Below are positions 47,536 to 57,091 of a DNA stretch of 64,000 nucleotides, piece by piece. Within the stretch, counting starts at the first letter, position 1, and each line of letters opens with the position of its first letter. A program made the position numbers and the translations under genes. The stretch spans positions 1-64,000 of the forward strand of contig NZ_LMAF01000002.1 in the NCBI RefSeq assembly GCF_001542875.1, given 5' to 3'. Origin of the DNA: Erythrobacter sp. YT30 (GTDB lineage Bacteria; Pseudomonadota; Alphaproteobacteria; Sphingomonadales; Sphingomonadaceae). A model generated the notes under the pieces. That model saw only the letters and a list, made by a program, of their open reading frames with translations, ran no database searches and was not told where the DNA came from.

Positions 47536-48780
47536 ATGGGCAAAATGATCGCGAGAGATCATCTGCTGGCACGCGGAAAGTTCGCAGACCGTGCAAACCG
47601 GTTTCTGGGCAAGGCGTGGGATCGAGGCTGGCTTCCCGAGGCCACGGTAGAGCCTGAAGCCGTGTGGCTCGCCGCGGCCAAATCCGCCGGGATCAAGACC
47701 GCGGAGCGCGCAATCGATGCTGAGACCGCGCAACGAAGCGAAAGCGAAATCGAAGATTTTCGCCTCCGCCTCAGCAAGCTTTGCGAAGCGATCAATTCGG
47801 AGGCGAAACTCAATCCCCTGGGCCGCGCAATGGCGTTTGGCCAGCTTACGCGAGTGGTCGCGCAGAGGCTGTCGTTCGGTGATTTCTGGCAGCGCGAACC
47901 CGATCTTGCGCACACTCAGATTGCGCCGCCGATACTGATTATCGGCCATATGCGATCGGGAACGACCCGTATTCACAAGCTGCTGGCCGCCGATCCCGCG
48001 CATTCGCATACGCGGTATTGCGACGCTTGGCATCCGGTTCCCCGCACTCCAGATCTGAGGCAGATCAAAAGCAGGGCTGATCTCTTCATGCTTGAGACGC
48101 TTAATCCCTGGCTGCAATCGATCCACCCCATGGCAAGCGGCGAAGTGGAAGAGGAATTGGCGTGGCTGGCAGGCGCGCTCAATCATTCCATTTACGAATC
48201 GCAATGGCATATTCCAAGCTACTCAGCCTTCAGCGAGGCACGCGATCCGGAACCAGTCTATCGCGAGCTTGAAAGAGTTTTGCGCACCGATGCTGCGCAC
48301 AGGAAATGCGCGCACCGCCCGCGCGTAATGAAAGCACCGCAATTCTCTGAAGACTTGGCGTGCCTGCTCAAACTGTTCCCCGATGCGCGTGTTGTTGTGG
48401 CAGAACGTGACAAGGAGGCAGTGCTTAAGAGCGCGGTATCTCTCGTTGCCAATCAAATGGCGATACAATCAGATGAGTGTAATCTCGATGCGATCACCGC
48501 GCTTTACGAGCGCAAGATTGCTTTACGGAATGAGCGACGTGAGGCAGCGCTTAACAACTGGAACGGTCCAATTGCCCGGCTCGCATTCGATGATCTGACA
48601 GCTGATTGGGAACGGGAGATTGCGCGCGCTTATCGAGAGCTCGGAATGGAGCTTTCTGCCGAGGCGCGCTCCGCCATGCGCGCAGCAATGCAATCGAGCG
48701 AAAGCAGCGCGCATCATGGTCACGCCGAACAGCTTAGCCGGTTCGACGCACAATTGATGGAGGCGCGCGGCGCCGCTTAG
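47536..48780 (+). CDS. sulfotransferase family protein
   Basis: A 414-residue PAPS-dependent sulfotransferase-like protein. The 5'-phosphosulfate loop is HMRSGTTRIHKLL (about 138-150), and MKAPQFSEDLACLLKLFPDARVVVAERD is the usual 3'-phosphate-binding region. Family members sulfate lipids, sugars or peptides; the length and His-rich ending are unlike the soluble small-molecule type. A GGAGG site lies before the start. It follows purN by 35 bases, but a link to purines is not apparent. Confidence 0.85.
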   Translation: MGKMIARDHLLARGKFADRANRFLGKAWDRGWLPEATVEPEAVWLAAAKSAGIKTAERAIDAETAQRSESEIEDFRLRLSKLCEAINSEAKLNPLGRAMAFGQLTRVVAQRLSFGDFWQREPDLAHTQIAPPILIIGHMRSGTTRIHKLLAADPAHSHTRYCDAWHPVPRTPDLRQIKSRADLFMLETLNPWLQSIHPMASGEVEEELAWLAGALNHSIYESQWHIPSYSAFSEARDPEPVYRELERVLRTDAAHRKCAHRPRVMKAPQFSEDLACLLKLFPDARVVVAERDKEAVLKSAVSLVANQMAIQSDECNLDAITALYERKIALRNERREAALNNWNGPIARLAFDDLTADWEREIARAYRELGMELSAEARSAMRAAMQSSESSAHHGHAEQLSRFDAQLMEARGAA

Positions 48781-48800
48781 GAGCCGCGCGGCAAATCCAC

Positions 48801-49223
48801 TTACCCGACGATTTCGTCGTCGTTGAAAAAGAACGCGATTTCAATCGCTGCGTTCTCTTCGCTGTCCGATCCGTGGACGGTGTTTTCGCCGATCGACAGA
48901 GCGTGTTCCTTGCGGATGGTGCCTTCCTCAGCTTCGGCTGGATTGGTTGCACCCATCACATCGCGGTTGCGCTTTACGGCGTCTTCGCCTTCGAGAACCT
49001 GCACAACAACCGGCTCGCTCATCATGAATTCAACCAGTTCGCCAAAGAAAGGGCGCTCTTTGTGCACCGCGTAAAAGCCCTCGGCCTGTTCGCGGCTCAT
49101 GTGGATGCGCTTTGATGCAACGACACGCAGACCAGCTTCTTCCAGCATCTTGGTGACAGCGCCAGTTAGGTTGCGCTTGGTGGCATCAGGTTTGATGATC
49201 GAAAAGGTGCGGGTGACCGCCAT
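48801..49223 (-). CDS. ndk: nucleoside diphosphate kinase
   Basis: A 140-residue kinase that balances nucleoside triphosphates. The phospho-His is His117 in NTVHGSDS, and [16 protein letters not shown] and [19 protein letters not shown] are intact. Length and motifs are standard. It is the last gene of the pepA transcript unit, 138 bases after the lipoprotein gene. Confidence 0.98.
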   Translation of the reverse strand: MAVTRTFSIIKPDATKRNLTGAVTKMLEEAGLRVVASKRIHMSREQAEGFYAVHKERPFFGELVEFMMSEPVVVQVLEGEDAVKRNRDVMGATNPAEAEEGTIRKEHALSIGENTVHGSDSEENAAIEIAFFFNDDEIVG

Positions 49224-49361
49224 AGTGAATTCCTTGAGATGAAAAGCCGATTGAGCACCGAAGCGCGCACGAACGGCAGAAAGTTGTGATTGCGGCGCGC
49301 GCTTAGCCGCCTGCGAGCCTCATCGCAAGAGGGGACGCGCTGCGGCGCTTGCTTGTGGGGC

Positions 49362-49868
49362 CTAGCGACCCATTTGGTCGCCGACCATGACCTGAGCTGT
49401 CGTCAGATCGCCTTGCCGGGTTGCGTTCAATGAAAAAACCAGACCTTCCGCGGTTTCGCCAGCCAGCATTTTCGTGTCGCCCGTGGTCATGTCCATTTGG
49501 ATCTCAACGCCTGCATCTTTCGCTTGTGCGCCATAGAATTCGGCAAGCTCGGCTGGCGTTGCGTCGGTTTCGAGTATCACCATCGATCCCTCCCCCTCAC
49601 CGTGGCTGACGATGGTATTCGACGCGACTTTCGCGCCAGGGTAGATGGTGAAACCGCCAGGAAGATCAACCGGTACATCTGTGCCGGAACGCATTGTGGC
49701 AGTGCCTTCACCCGTTTCGACAGTTACTGCTGTTTCGCCGGATTCGCTGTCCACGGTGTATTCGCCGGTATTGCCATCGCCATCGGTGAAGGTGCCCGAC
49801 TTTTCCGAACTGCATGCGCCAACACCAAGGGTTACCGCGGCAAGTCCAGCTATTATAAGTGCGCGCAT
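49362..49868 (-). CDS. lipoprotein of unknown function
   Basis: A 168-residue predicted lipoprotein: MRALIIAGLAAVTLGVGACSS has a lipobox ending at Cys19. The mature chain is acidic, Thr/Gly/Glu-rich and includes DVPVDLPGGFTIYPGAKVASN. The start at 49868 has GGGAGG upstream; the frame runs open to 49925. I do not recognise the family. It lies between holC and ndk. Confidence 0.75.
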   Translation of the reverse strand: MRALIIAGLAAVTLGVGACSSEKSGTFTDGDGNTGEYTVDSESGETAVTVETGEGTATMRSGTDVPVDLPGGFTIYPGAKVASNTIVSHGEGEGSMVILETDATPAELAEFYGAQAKDAGVEIQMDMTTGDTKMLAGETAEGLVFSLNATRQGDLTTAQVMVGDQMGR

Positions 49869-49947
49869 CAAAACGTTCCTCCCAATCTCGCGCGTGATCA
49901 TCACGCATTCGATTGCCGAGGGCAAGCGGCGATTTTGGTGTCGCTCC

Positions 49948-50382
49948 TCAGGCGACCTTCACCCACTTACCGCCATCCTGACGGAAGAACGAGCGTTCAA
50001 GCCCATCGCGATCCTCGAGCGCTTTCCATGTCTGTCGGGCCGCTTGCAATGTGGCATCGTCAAACAAGAGAAACGCGCGTTCAAATCCAGTCGTGTCGCG
50101 GAATTTGCCATCGGCAAAGATCACATGAGTAGCCCCATTCGCGGGCTCCGGCGTATCAGATAGCAGAATAGGCTGACGTTCAGCCCCAGCGCTTCCCGCT
50201 TCGCCATTGGCAAGAAAGCTTGTCGGCCCAGCGCTCCAAAGACTGCGGGCGATAATGTCGCGCTGCTCGGCATCGGAACTCACGACCAGAAGGCGCTCAT
50301 CTTGGCCTAGCACACGCCCTGCAATCAAGGCGGTGACTTTGTCAGCGGGATCGCGTGAGAGTTGCCAGAAATCGAGTTTCAT
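49948..50382 (-). CDS. holC: DNA polymerase III chi subunit
   Basis: A 144-residue HolC, which links the clamp loader to single-stranded DNA-binding protein. MKLDFWQLSRDPADKV and the RLLVVSSDAEQRDIIARSLW and DGKWVKV-like ends (here FFRQDGGKWVKVA) match the family. In alphaproteobacteria holC commonly follows pepA, as it does here with one very short gene between. Confidence 0.9.
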   Translation of the reverse strand: MKLDFWQLSRDPADKVTALIAGRVLGQDERLLVVSSDAEQRDIIARSLWSAGPTSFLANGEAGSAGAERQPILLSDTPEPANGATHVIFADGKFRDTTGFERAFLLFDDATLQAARQTWKALEDRDGLERSFFRQDGGKWVKVA

Positions 50383-50409
50383 CTCTTTCGTGATAGCTCC
50401 GTCGGCGCA

Positions 50410-50553
50410 CTAAGCATCCTTACTCTTGTTTCTCTTACACCGCTCCGAACAGTATCGCACGTTTTCCCAATCGCGCGCCCATTTCTTGCGCCATGTAAAA
50501 GGCAGCCCGCAAGTCTCACAGATCTTGCTGGGCAAGTCCGATTTCTTGCGCAT
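50410..50553 (-). CDS. DUF2256 zinc-ribbon-like protein
   Basis: A 47-residue protein with [19 protein letters not shown] at the start and CSERCK near the end. Cys12, Cys15, Cys35 and Cys39 (C-x2-C-x19-C-x3-C) and the WRKKWARDW core match DUF2256, whose members are this short. It begins 24 bases after the pepA stop and ends 27 bases before holC, in one transcript. No strong ribosome site is visible before the ATG. Function unknown; the Cys pattern suggests a metal ion. Confidence 0.85.
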   Translation of the reverse strand: MRKKSDLPSKICETCGLPFTWRKKWARDWENVRYCSERCKRNKSKDA

Positions 50554-50577
50554 CTTGGGGATAGTGAGCGCCCTTTC

Positions 50578-52035
50578 TTAGCTTTCGAACCGTGCAACAA
50601 ACCGATCAAGCAGACGCGCGCCAAATCCGGTCGCGCCCTTGTCCCAGCTGTGGCCGGGTTTATCCGCCCAGACCATGCCCGCGATATCAAGATGCGCCCA
50701 TGGCGTGCCTTTGCGGATAAAGCGCTGAAGGAACTGCGCGGCCGTAATCGAGCCGGCACCGCGCGGGCCTACGTTCTTGATGTCGGCGATCGGCGAATCG
50801 ATCAGCTTGTCATAGGCAGGGGCCAATGGAAGCCGCCACAGCTTGTCACCTGTCGCAGCGCCTGCTTCGAGCAGTTGATCAGCCAGTTCATCATCGTTTG
50901 CGAACAGCCCGCCATGTTCATGACCGAGCGCGATAATCATTGCCCCAGTCAGCGTCGCCAGATCGACAATGCGCGCAGGGTCAAAGGTTTCCTGAGTCCA
51001 ATGCAGCGCGTCGCACAAGACCAGCCGCCCTTCGGCATCGGTGTTTATGACTTCGACGGTTTGCCCGCTCATGGACGTGACCACATCGCCTGGGCGTTGC
51101 GCGTTGCCATCAGGCATGTTCTCGACAAGCCCCATCACTGCGACAACATTGGCTTTCGCCTTTCGCCCAACAATCGCAAGCATACCGCCCGCAACCGCAC
51201 CAGCGCCGCCCATATCCCACTTCATGTCTTCCATGCCAGCGGGCGGCTTAAGCGAGATACCGCCTGTATCGAAAGTCACGCCCTTACCCACAATTGCTGT
51301 CGGCTTGTCACCCGGATTGCCGCCCTTCCAGTTGATCGCAAGAATGCGCGAAGGCCGGACGGACCCCTGCCCAACGCCGAGCAGCGCGCCCATGCCAAGC
51401 TCTTCCATCTGCTCAACATCAAGGACAGTGATTTCGGCACCCGTCCCCTCGAAAGCAGTTTCACACACTTCGACAAATGTCTCAGGATAAAGGATATTCG
51501 CAGGCTCACTGGTAAGTCGCTTGCTTAACTCAACGCCTTTCGCAATTGCTTCGTTATCAGCCCACATTGCTTCAGTTTCTGCAGGCACGCCAATCACATG
51601 GACTTTCTCGAGCGTGGCGCGTTTGTCCTTGGCAAGCTTGGTCCGATACATATCATGACGGAATGCGCGCAGCCGCAGTCCCAAGAGAGCGGCAGCAGCC
51701 TCTTCGCCTGAAAGGTCTGCATGGCTCAGATCAAGAACCAACTCTTTTTCGCCGGATGTCAGGTACTTTGCAGTCAAGGCAGCGCCTGCACGCTCCACAT
51801 TCAAGCGGCGCTTGTCAGCATCCACTTCGCCTGCCCCCGAAAGAGCCGTACGTTGCAGGACTCCCTCATTCATTTCGAAACCTTCAAACACCTGCCCCGG
51901 ACTGCCTTTAAAACGGGCGGCTTTCGCGCCATCGATCAAGGCAGGATCCAGATCTGACAGATCCGCGCCTGAATTGACGATACGCACGTGAAGGCGAACC
52001 TTTTCCGGTGCGGACTGGGTGAAGGTGATATGCAT
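50578..52035 (-). CDS. pepA: leucyl aminopeptidase
   Basis: A 485-residue M17 metallopeptidase that removes N-terminal residues from peptides. The two-metal site is seen in KGVTFDTGGISLKPPAGME and NTDAEGRLVLCD, and the hexamer-forming N-terminal domain is present. Family members in some bacteria also bind DNA. It is the first gene of the unit pepA-DUF2256-holC-lipoprotein-ndk and is divergent from lptD. Confidence 0.96.
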   Translation of the reverse strand: MHITFTQSAPEKVRLHVRIVNSGADLSDLDPALIDGAKAARFKGSPGQVFEGFEMNEGVLQRTALSGAGEVDADKRRLNVERAGAALTAKYLTSGEKELVLDLSHADLSGEEAAAALLGLRLRAFRHDMYRTKLAKDKRATLEKVHVIGVPAETEAMWADNEAIAKGVELSKRLTSEPANILYPETFVEVCETAFEGTGAEITVLDVEQMEELGMGALLGVGQGSVRPSRILAINWKGGNPGDKPTAIVGKGVTFDTGGISLKPPAGMEDMKWDMGGAGAVAGGMLAIVGRKAKANVVAVMGLVENMPDGNAQRPGDVVTSMSGQTVEVINTDAEGRLVLCDALHWTQETFDPARIVDLATLTGAMIIALGHEHGGLFANDDELADQLLEAGAATGDKLWRLPLAPAYDKLIDSPIADIKNVGPRGAGSITAAQFLQRFIRKGTPWAHLDIAGMVWADKPGHSWDKGATGFGARLLDRFVARFES

Positions 52036-52057
52036 GAATACTCCTGCTTTCGATCAG

Positions 52058-52115
52058 GCAGCGATAAGTGCCAATCGATCTTGAATTATTAGCCAAACAC
52101 GCAAGTTATCGCTGC
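52058..52115. promoter_or_regulatory. 10-bp inverted repeat in the pepA/lptD divergent promoter region
   Basis: GCAGCGATAA (52058-52067) is an exact reverse complement of TTATCGCTGC (52106-52115), separated by 38 AT-rich bases. Its position between two divergent start codons (pepA 52035, lptD 52135) suggests an operator or a pair of sites controlling both. No known consensus is assigned. Confidence 0.4.
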
Positions 52116-52134
52116 ATGATGGGAAGCTCTCGCA

Positions 52135-54465
52135 ATGGCGATTGCGATTACGCACGAGCGGTGCAATAGGCAAGCCATGTCGGGAGGTTTCAAGGTCGCT
52201 GCACGGGGTCACGCTGTGCGATGCGTGAAAGCGGGCAGCGCCATAGCCGTTTGTGCTGCGCTATCTGCTGCGATCACCGCGCCCGTTCACGCTCAGGAAG
52301 AGGCGGCAGCACAAGAAAACGCACCGACTGAAACCCCGCTCCCGATCCTAGAAGCGACAGACCCGGCCCGCGCCATTGCTTTTGAAGCCGACCAGCTTTC
52401 CTACGATAGCGAAAATGATGTCGTAACGGCGCGCGGAAATGTCGTTTTACGCAATGATGATCGCTCGGTTCGCGCCGATGAAGTCGAATGGAATCGCCAG
52501 ACAGGCCAGATACTTGCGCGCGGTTCGATCCGCCTAGTCGATGATCGCGGAAACCAGCTTTTCACCGAAACGATTGAGTTGACCGACCAGTTTGAGGCGG
52601 GCGCGATGTCGGAATTGCTGCTCGCCTTACGTGCAGGCGGACGATTGGCGGCACGTTCAGGCGAGCGCGGCGAGGATGAGACAATCATTCTGACCGATGC
52701 AGCGTATACAGCATGCGCTGTCAGCGATGAAGAAGGATGCGACAAGGATCCCAGTTGGCGGATTACCGCTGACCGAGTGACCTATGATCCTACCGACAGC
52801 AAAGTCCGTTTTCGTGGTGCCATGCTCGAATTGTTCGGCGCGCGCATCCTTCCGCTTCCGGGTCTTTCCATCAGGACCGACGGGCAAGCCGTTTCGGGAT
52901 TTCTGGTGCCCGATGTTCGCGTAACCAATGTGAACGGCGTCGAATTGTCGGGTGAATACTATTGGCGGCTCGCGAACAACAAGGACCTGACCGTGCGCGG
53001 TTATGTCTTTTCGGAAGTGTCACCGATGGTGTCTGCGCAGTGGCGCCATCTGACGGACAAAGGCGCATATCAGGTTACCGGATTCCTAACCGAAAGCAGC
53101 CGCGTCACGGACTTCACCGGCGTTCCCGATACGCAAAGCGATGCGCGTGGATATCTGTTTGCCAATGGCCGGTTCCAGTTCAGCCCCGAATGGAGCACGA
53201 CCGCCTCGGTCCGTCTCGCAAGTGACCGAACATTCCTTCGCCGTTATGATATAAGCCGCGATGATCGACTGCGCTCGACGATCAACACCGAGCGCATCGA
53301 CGACGATTCCTATCTATCCATCGCTGGTTGGGCGACGCAGACGCTAAGGATCAATGCCGATCAGGGGCAGATCCCGGTTGCCATTCCTGCGATTGATTAT
53401 CGCCACCGGATTGATGACCCGCTTCTTGGCGGCACGCTTGAATTTCAGGCAAATACACTCAGCCTGCTGCGCACCGACGGGCAGGACACGCAGCGCGCCT
53501 TTGCCGGGGCGAAATGGGATCTGCGACGGCTCACCAATCTTGGCCAGGTCGTGACGTTAAGCGCTCTGGTGCGCGGCGATGTCTACCACACCAGCGACAC
53601 GCTCTCGACAATCACAGAGGTTTACCGCGGCAATGAAGGTTGGACCGGACGCGCCATAGGCCTGGCAGCGATTGATATCGAATGGCCTTTCGTTGGCGAG
53701 GCCTTTGGCGGAACACAGGTGTTGACACCGCGCGTCCAAGTCGTTGCCAGCCCCTCTATCCGCAATCTCGCCGTTCCCAATGAGGATGCGCGAGCGATTG
53801 ATCTGGAGGATTCCAATCTGTTCTCGCTCAATCGCTTTCCAGGATATGACCGGGTCGAAGATGGCACGCGCATAACCTGGGGCGTGGATTGGCAGCTTCA
53901 AAAGCCCGGCTGGCGGGTCGATACCAATATCGGACAATCCTACCGCGTGGATGCCGCGAGAGACATCTTTCCCGATGGCACCGGCCTATCTGAAAGGGTT
54001 TCAGATTTTGTTGGACGAACGCAGGTTCGGTTTCGCGATTTTGTGAAGTTAACCCACCGTTTCCGGCTAGATAAAGACAATTTCACAATCCGCCGCAATG
54101 AAATTGACGCCACAGTCGGAAACCAGCGCACTTATGCAGAAGTCGGCTATCTGCGGCTCAATCGCGACATTCAAACGGTTGAGGATTTGCAAGACCGGGA
54201 GGAAGTTCGCGCCGCCGTCCGCGTGGCCTTTGCTCGCAATTGGTCAGCCTTTGGTTCAGGAGTATTCAACCTCACAAAGGCCGAAGAAGACCCCACCTTT
54301 TCGCCAGACGGGTTTGAACCGATCCGCACGCGGTTGGGGATCGCGTATCAGGATGATTGCATAGAATTCGGGCTCACGTGGCGCCGCGACTTCATCACCG
54401 CTGGTGATGCTGCCCGCGGCAATTCCTACCAGCTGTTCTTTGCCCTGCGTAATTTAGGATTTTGA
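52135..54465 (+). CDS. lptD: LPS-assembly outer membrane protein LptD
   Basis: A 776-residue protein that inserts LPS into the outer membrane. It has a signal peptide ending near APVHAQEE, an LptA-like N-terminal domain (FEADQLSYDSENDVVTARGN, about 80-170), and a large beta-barrel that includes GATxxxxGW-like repeats and ends in LRNLGF. Two Cys in CAVSDEEGC and one in DDCIEF could form the disulfides known for LptD. The ATG at 52135 is used; MSGGFK at 52177 is an alternative. It leads lptD-surA-pdxA-rsmA. Confidence 0.93.
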   Translation: MAIAITHERCNRQAMSGGFKVAARGHAVRCVKAGSAIAVCAALSAAITAPVHAQEEAAAQENAPTETPLPILEATDPARAIAFEADQLSYDSENDVVTARGNVVLRNDDRSVRADEVEWNRQTGQILARGSIRLVDDRGNQLFTETIELTDQFEAGAMSELLLALRAGGRLAARSGERGEDETIILTDAAYTACAVSDEEGCDKDPSWRITADRVTYDPTDSKVRFRGAMLELFGARILPLPGLSIRTDGQAVSGFLVPDVRVTNVNGVELSGEYYWRLANNKDLTVRGYVFSEVSPMVSAQWRHLTDKGAYQVTGFLTESSRVTDFTGVPDTQSDARGYLFANGRFQFSPEWSTTASVRLASDRTFLRRYDISRDDRLRSTINTERIDDDSYLSIAGWATQTLRINADQGQIPVAIPAIDYRHRIDDPLLGGTLEFQANTLSLLRTDGQDTQRAFAGAKWDLRRLTNLGQVVTLSALVRGDVYHTSDTLSTITEVYRGNEGWTGRAIGLAAIDIEWPFVGEAFGGTQVLTPRVQVVASPSIRNLAVPNEDARAIDLEDSNLFSLNRFPGYDRVEDGTRITWGVDWQLQKPGWRVDTNIGQSYRVDAARDIFPDGTGLSERVSDFVGRTQVRFRDFVKLTHRFRLDKDNFTIRRNEIDATVGNQRTYAEVGYLRLNRDIQTVEDLQDREEVRAAVRVAFARNWSAFGSGVFNLTKAEEDPTFSPDGFEPIRTRLGIAYQDDCIEFGLTWRRDFITAGDAARGNSYQLFFALRNLGF

Positions 54466-54608
54466 TGCCCTATTGCGGAGCACGCGGTCTGCACAGATTA
54501 TTGGCAGATCAATTGGCACACGAGACGAAACTGGTTAAAAGACGCACGTAAACGCAGCATTCTAATCGCCAAAATGCGCTCAGCGCGGGTTCAGGCGATG
54601 CATTTTAG

Positions 54609-56063
54609 ATGCGCAGCAACAAAGACAAAATCTGGCCGGTGATGAGGGGTCATGCCGCGCCTTTGAGGAATAAAACGGGATTGTTTTCAGTGAGTTTGAA
54701 CGTGTTTTCTAAGAAGATTTCTTCGCGACTTGTGGCTGGCTGCATGGCGGCTGGACTTGCTGCGGCGGCCGTCTCGCCCGCGCCTCTCAGCGCGCAGACA
54801 GCCGGTACACCCAGCATCGATAATCCGCTCGGCATTCCGGAAAACATCACGATCTACGGTGCGGAAAACCCAAACCAGCGCAGCGCAACAGCAGTGGTCA
54901 ACGGATATGTGATCACCGGCACAGATATCGAACAGCGCGTGGCGCTCGTCACGTCGGCGGCGCAGAACGAAGTGTCCGAACAGGAATTGCAGCGCCTGCG
55001 TTTTCAGGTGCTGCGCAATTTGATCGACGAAACGCTCAAGATTCAGGCGGCAGAAGCGCTCGAAATGAAGGTTGAGCGCTCTGAAATCGATCAGACGTAC
55101 AACCAGCTCGCAGCCCAGAATTTCGGCTCAGAACCTGAAAAGATGGGCGAATATCTGGAATCGATCGGCTCGTCATCCAATGCGCTCAAGCGTCAGATCG
55201 AAGGCGAGATCGCGTGGGAAAATCTGCTGCGGCGTAATGTGACGCCTTTCATCAATGTCAGCCAGGAAGAGGTTGAGGAATATCTCGCCCGTCTCGAAGA
55301 ATCGCGCGGCACGGATGAATATCACCTCGGCGAGATTTACATGAACGCGACGCGCGAAAATCGCGAAGCGGTCTTGCAGAACATGACCCGGATCATGGAG
55401 CAATTGCAGGCAGGCGGTAGCTTTGTCGCTTATGCACGCCAATTCTCTGAAGCCTCAACCGCTGCTGTCGGCGGCGATCTGGGCTGGGTTCGGCTTGGCC
55501 TCCTACCTGCGGCGCTCTCCAACGCGGCGCAGCGTATGCAGCCGGGCCAACTCAACGGTCCGATTGAAATCCCCGGCGGTTATTCGATCATCTACCTGCG
55601 CAACAAGCGCCAGGTTCTGATGGCCAATCCTGATGATGCAGTGCTCAGCCTCAAGCAGATTTCTATCGGCTTTGAACCCAACATCACGCAAGAACAGGCA
55701 GAAGCAAAGATCAACCAATTCGGCGCATTCGTGCAAGGCCTGCGCGGTTGTGCTGATGCGGACACGGCTCGCAACGAAATCGGCGCGACCGTCGTCACCA
55801 ATGATCAGATCAGAGCGGGTAATTTGCCTGAGCAATTGCGTGCCATTATCCTGGGCCTACAGGTCGGCCAGACGACACCAGCATTCGGCAGTCCTCAAGA
55901 AGGCGTGCGCGTTCTGATGCTGTGCGGCCGTGACGACCCGCAAAATGACAGCGGTCCGACCTTCCAAACAGTGATGAACCAGATTGAGGAAGAGCGCATA
56001 AACAAGCGCGCTCAGCGTTATCTGCGCGATCTGCGCAATGATGCGTATATCGAATACAACTGA
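54609..56063 (+). CDS. surA: periplasmic chaperone and prolyl isomerase SurA
   Basis: A 484-residue outer-membrane-protein chaperone. A signal segment (LVAGCMAAGLAAAAVSPAPLSA) precedes the SurA N-terminal domain (ATAVVNGYVITGTDIEQRVAL) and one clear parvulin domain (EYHLGEIYMNATRENREAV, GGDLGWVRLGLLPAAL, about 235-340); a second, weaker parvulin-like region follows. The N-terminus of the open frame is long; GTG at 54691 or another internal start may be used. It follows lptD, whose product depends on SurA in other bacteria. Confidence 0.92.
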   Translation: MRSNKDKIWPVMRGHAAPLRNKTGLFSVSLNVFSKKISSRLVAGCMAAGLAAAAVSPAPLSAQTAGTPSIDNPLGIPENITIYGAENPNQRSATAVVNGYVITGTDIEQRVALVTSAAQNEVSEQELQRLRFQVLRNLIDETLKIQAAEALEMKVERSEIDQTYNQLAAQNFGSEPEKMGEYLESIGSSSNALKRQIEGEIAWENLLRRNVTPFINVSQEEVEEYLARLEESRGTDEYHLGEIYMNATRENREAVLQNMTRIMEQLQAGGSFVAYARQFSEASTAAVGGDLGWVRLGLLPAALSNAAQRMQPGQLNGPIEIPGGYSIIYLRNKRQVLMANPDDAVLSLKQISIGFEPNITQEQAEAKINQFGAFVQGLRGCADADTARNEIGATVVTNDQIRAGNLPEQLRAIILGLQVGQTTPAFGSPQEGVRVLMLCGRDDPQNDSGPTFQTVMNQIEEERINKRAQRYLRDLRNDAYIEYN

Positions 56064-56065
56064 TC

Positions 56066-57091
56066 ATGGCTGATGCCCCGCTGGCTGTTTCGCTTGGGGA
56101 TCCAGCGGGGATTGGCCCTGAGATAATCCTCGATGCCTATCAGAAATTGAGAGCCCAGAAAGGTTCGCCTTCCCACCCCTTTTTTGTGGTCGGCGGATTT
56201 GAAGTTCTGGGTGAAGCGGCGCGGCACTTGGCTACAGATTGCACGATTGTGCCGATTGCCGATCCATCTGAAGCCGCAATGGCGTTTCATGCAGGACTGC
56301 CCGTTATGGCAGGCCTTGATGCGCCGTACACTCCGGGAAATCCCGTTTCGGCAGGAGCGAAACTTGCTCTCGCTTCGCTTCAGTGGGGCACGAAATACGC
56401 GCTGTCTGGCCTCGCATCGGCATTGGTCACGGCCCCTGTTGCCAAGTCAAAATTGATGAAACTTGGCTTTGACTACCCGGGACAAACCGAATTTCTCGCC
56501 GACGCTTGCCAACTCCCCTATCGCGATGCGGTGATGATGCTTGCCGGGCCAACACTTCGCACAGTCCCGCTAACCGTTCACGTCGCGCTCGCCGAAGTAC
56601 CCGCACTGCTTTCAAGCGAGATGATCACACACAAAGCTCGCATCGTGGCAGCGGGGCTGCGACGCGACTTCGGGATTGATCACCCTCGCCTCGCAATTGC
56701 CGGACTTAACCCTCATGCGGGCGAAAGCGGCCAGTTCGGCGATGAGGAAACGCGCGTTATCACGCCTGCTATCGAAGCGCTCAAAGCAGAGGGCCTCGAT
56801 GTCAAAGGCCCGGTGCCCGGCGATGCGCTTTTCGTACCCCTGGCCCGCGAGACCTACGACGCGGCGCTTTGCATGTATCATGATCAGGCGCTGATCCCAC
56901 TGAAAGCCCTAGAATTTGACGAGGGCGTTAATGTAACGCTCGGTCTGCCCATCATCCGCACGTCGCCCGACCATGGCACCGCATTTGACATTGCGGGCAA
57001 GGGCAAAGCTGACGCGGGCGCCATGATCGCGGCGATCAAAATGGCTGGCGACTGCGCGAGGACGCGTTCAGCGAACGAAGCGCGTGACTGA
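56066..57091 (+). CDS. pdxA: 4-hydroxythreonine-4-phosphate dehydrogenase
   Basis: A 341-residue enzyme of pyridoxal phosphate synthesis. LAVSLGDPAGIGPEIIL at the start, VTAPVAKSKL, GQTEFLAD, the metal-site AGLNPHAGE and MYHDQALIPLKAL are family motifs. Its ATG begins 2 bases after surA and its end overlaps rsmA by 8 bases; the grouping is typical of proteobacteria. Confidence 0.96.
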   Translation: MADAPLAVSLGDPAGIGPEIILDAYQKLRAQKGSPSHPFFVVGGFEVLGEAARHLATDCTIVPIADPSEAAMAFHAGLPVMAGLDAPYTPGNPVSAGAKLALASLQWGTKYALSGLASALVTAPVAKSKLMKLGFDYPGQTEFLADACQLPYRDAVMMLAGPTLRTVPLTVHVALAEVPALLSSEMITHKARIVAAGLRRDFGIDHPRLAIAGLNPHAGESGQFGDEETRVITPAIEALKAEGLDVKGPVPGDALFVPLARETYDAALCMYHDQALIPLKALEFDEGVNVTLGLPIIRTSPDHGTAFDIAGKGKADAGAMIAAIKMAGDCARTRSANEARD

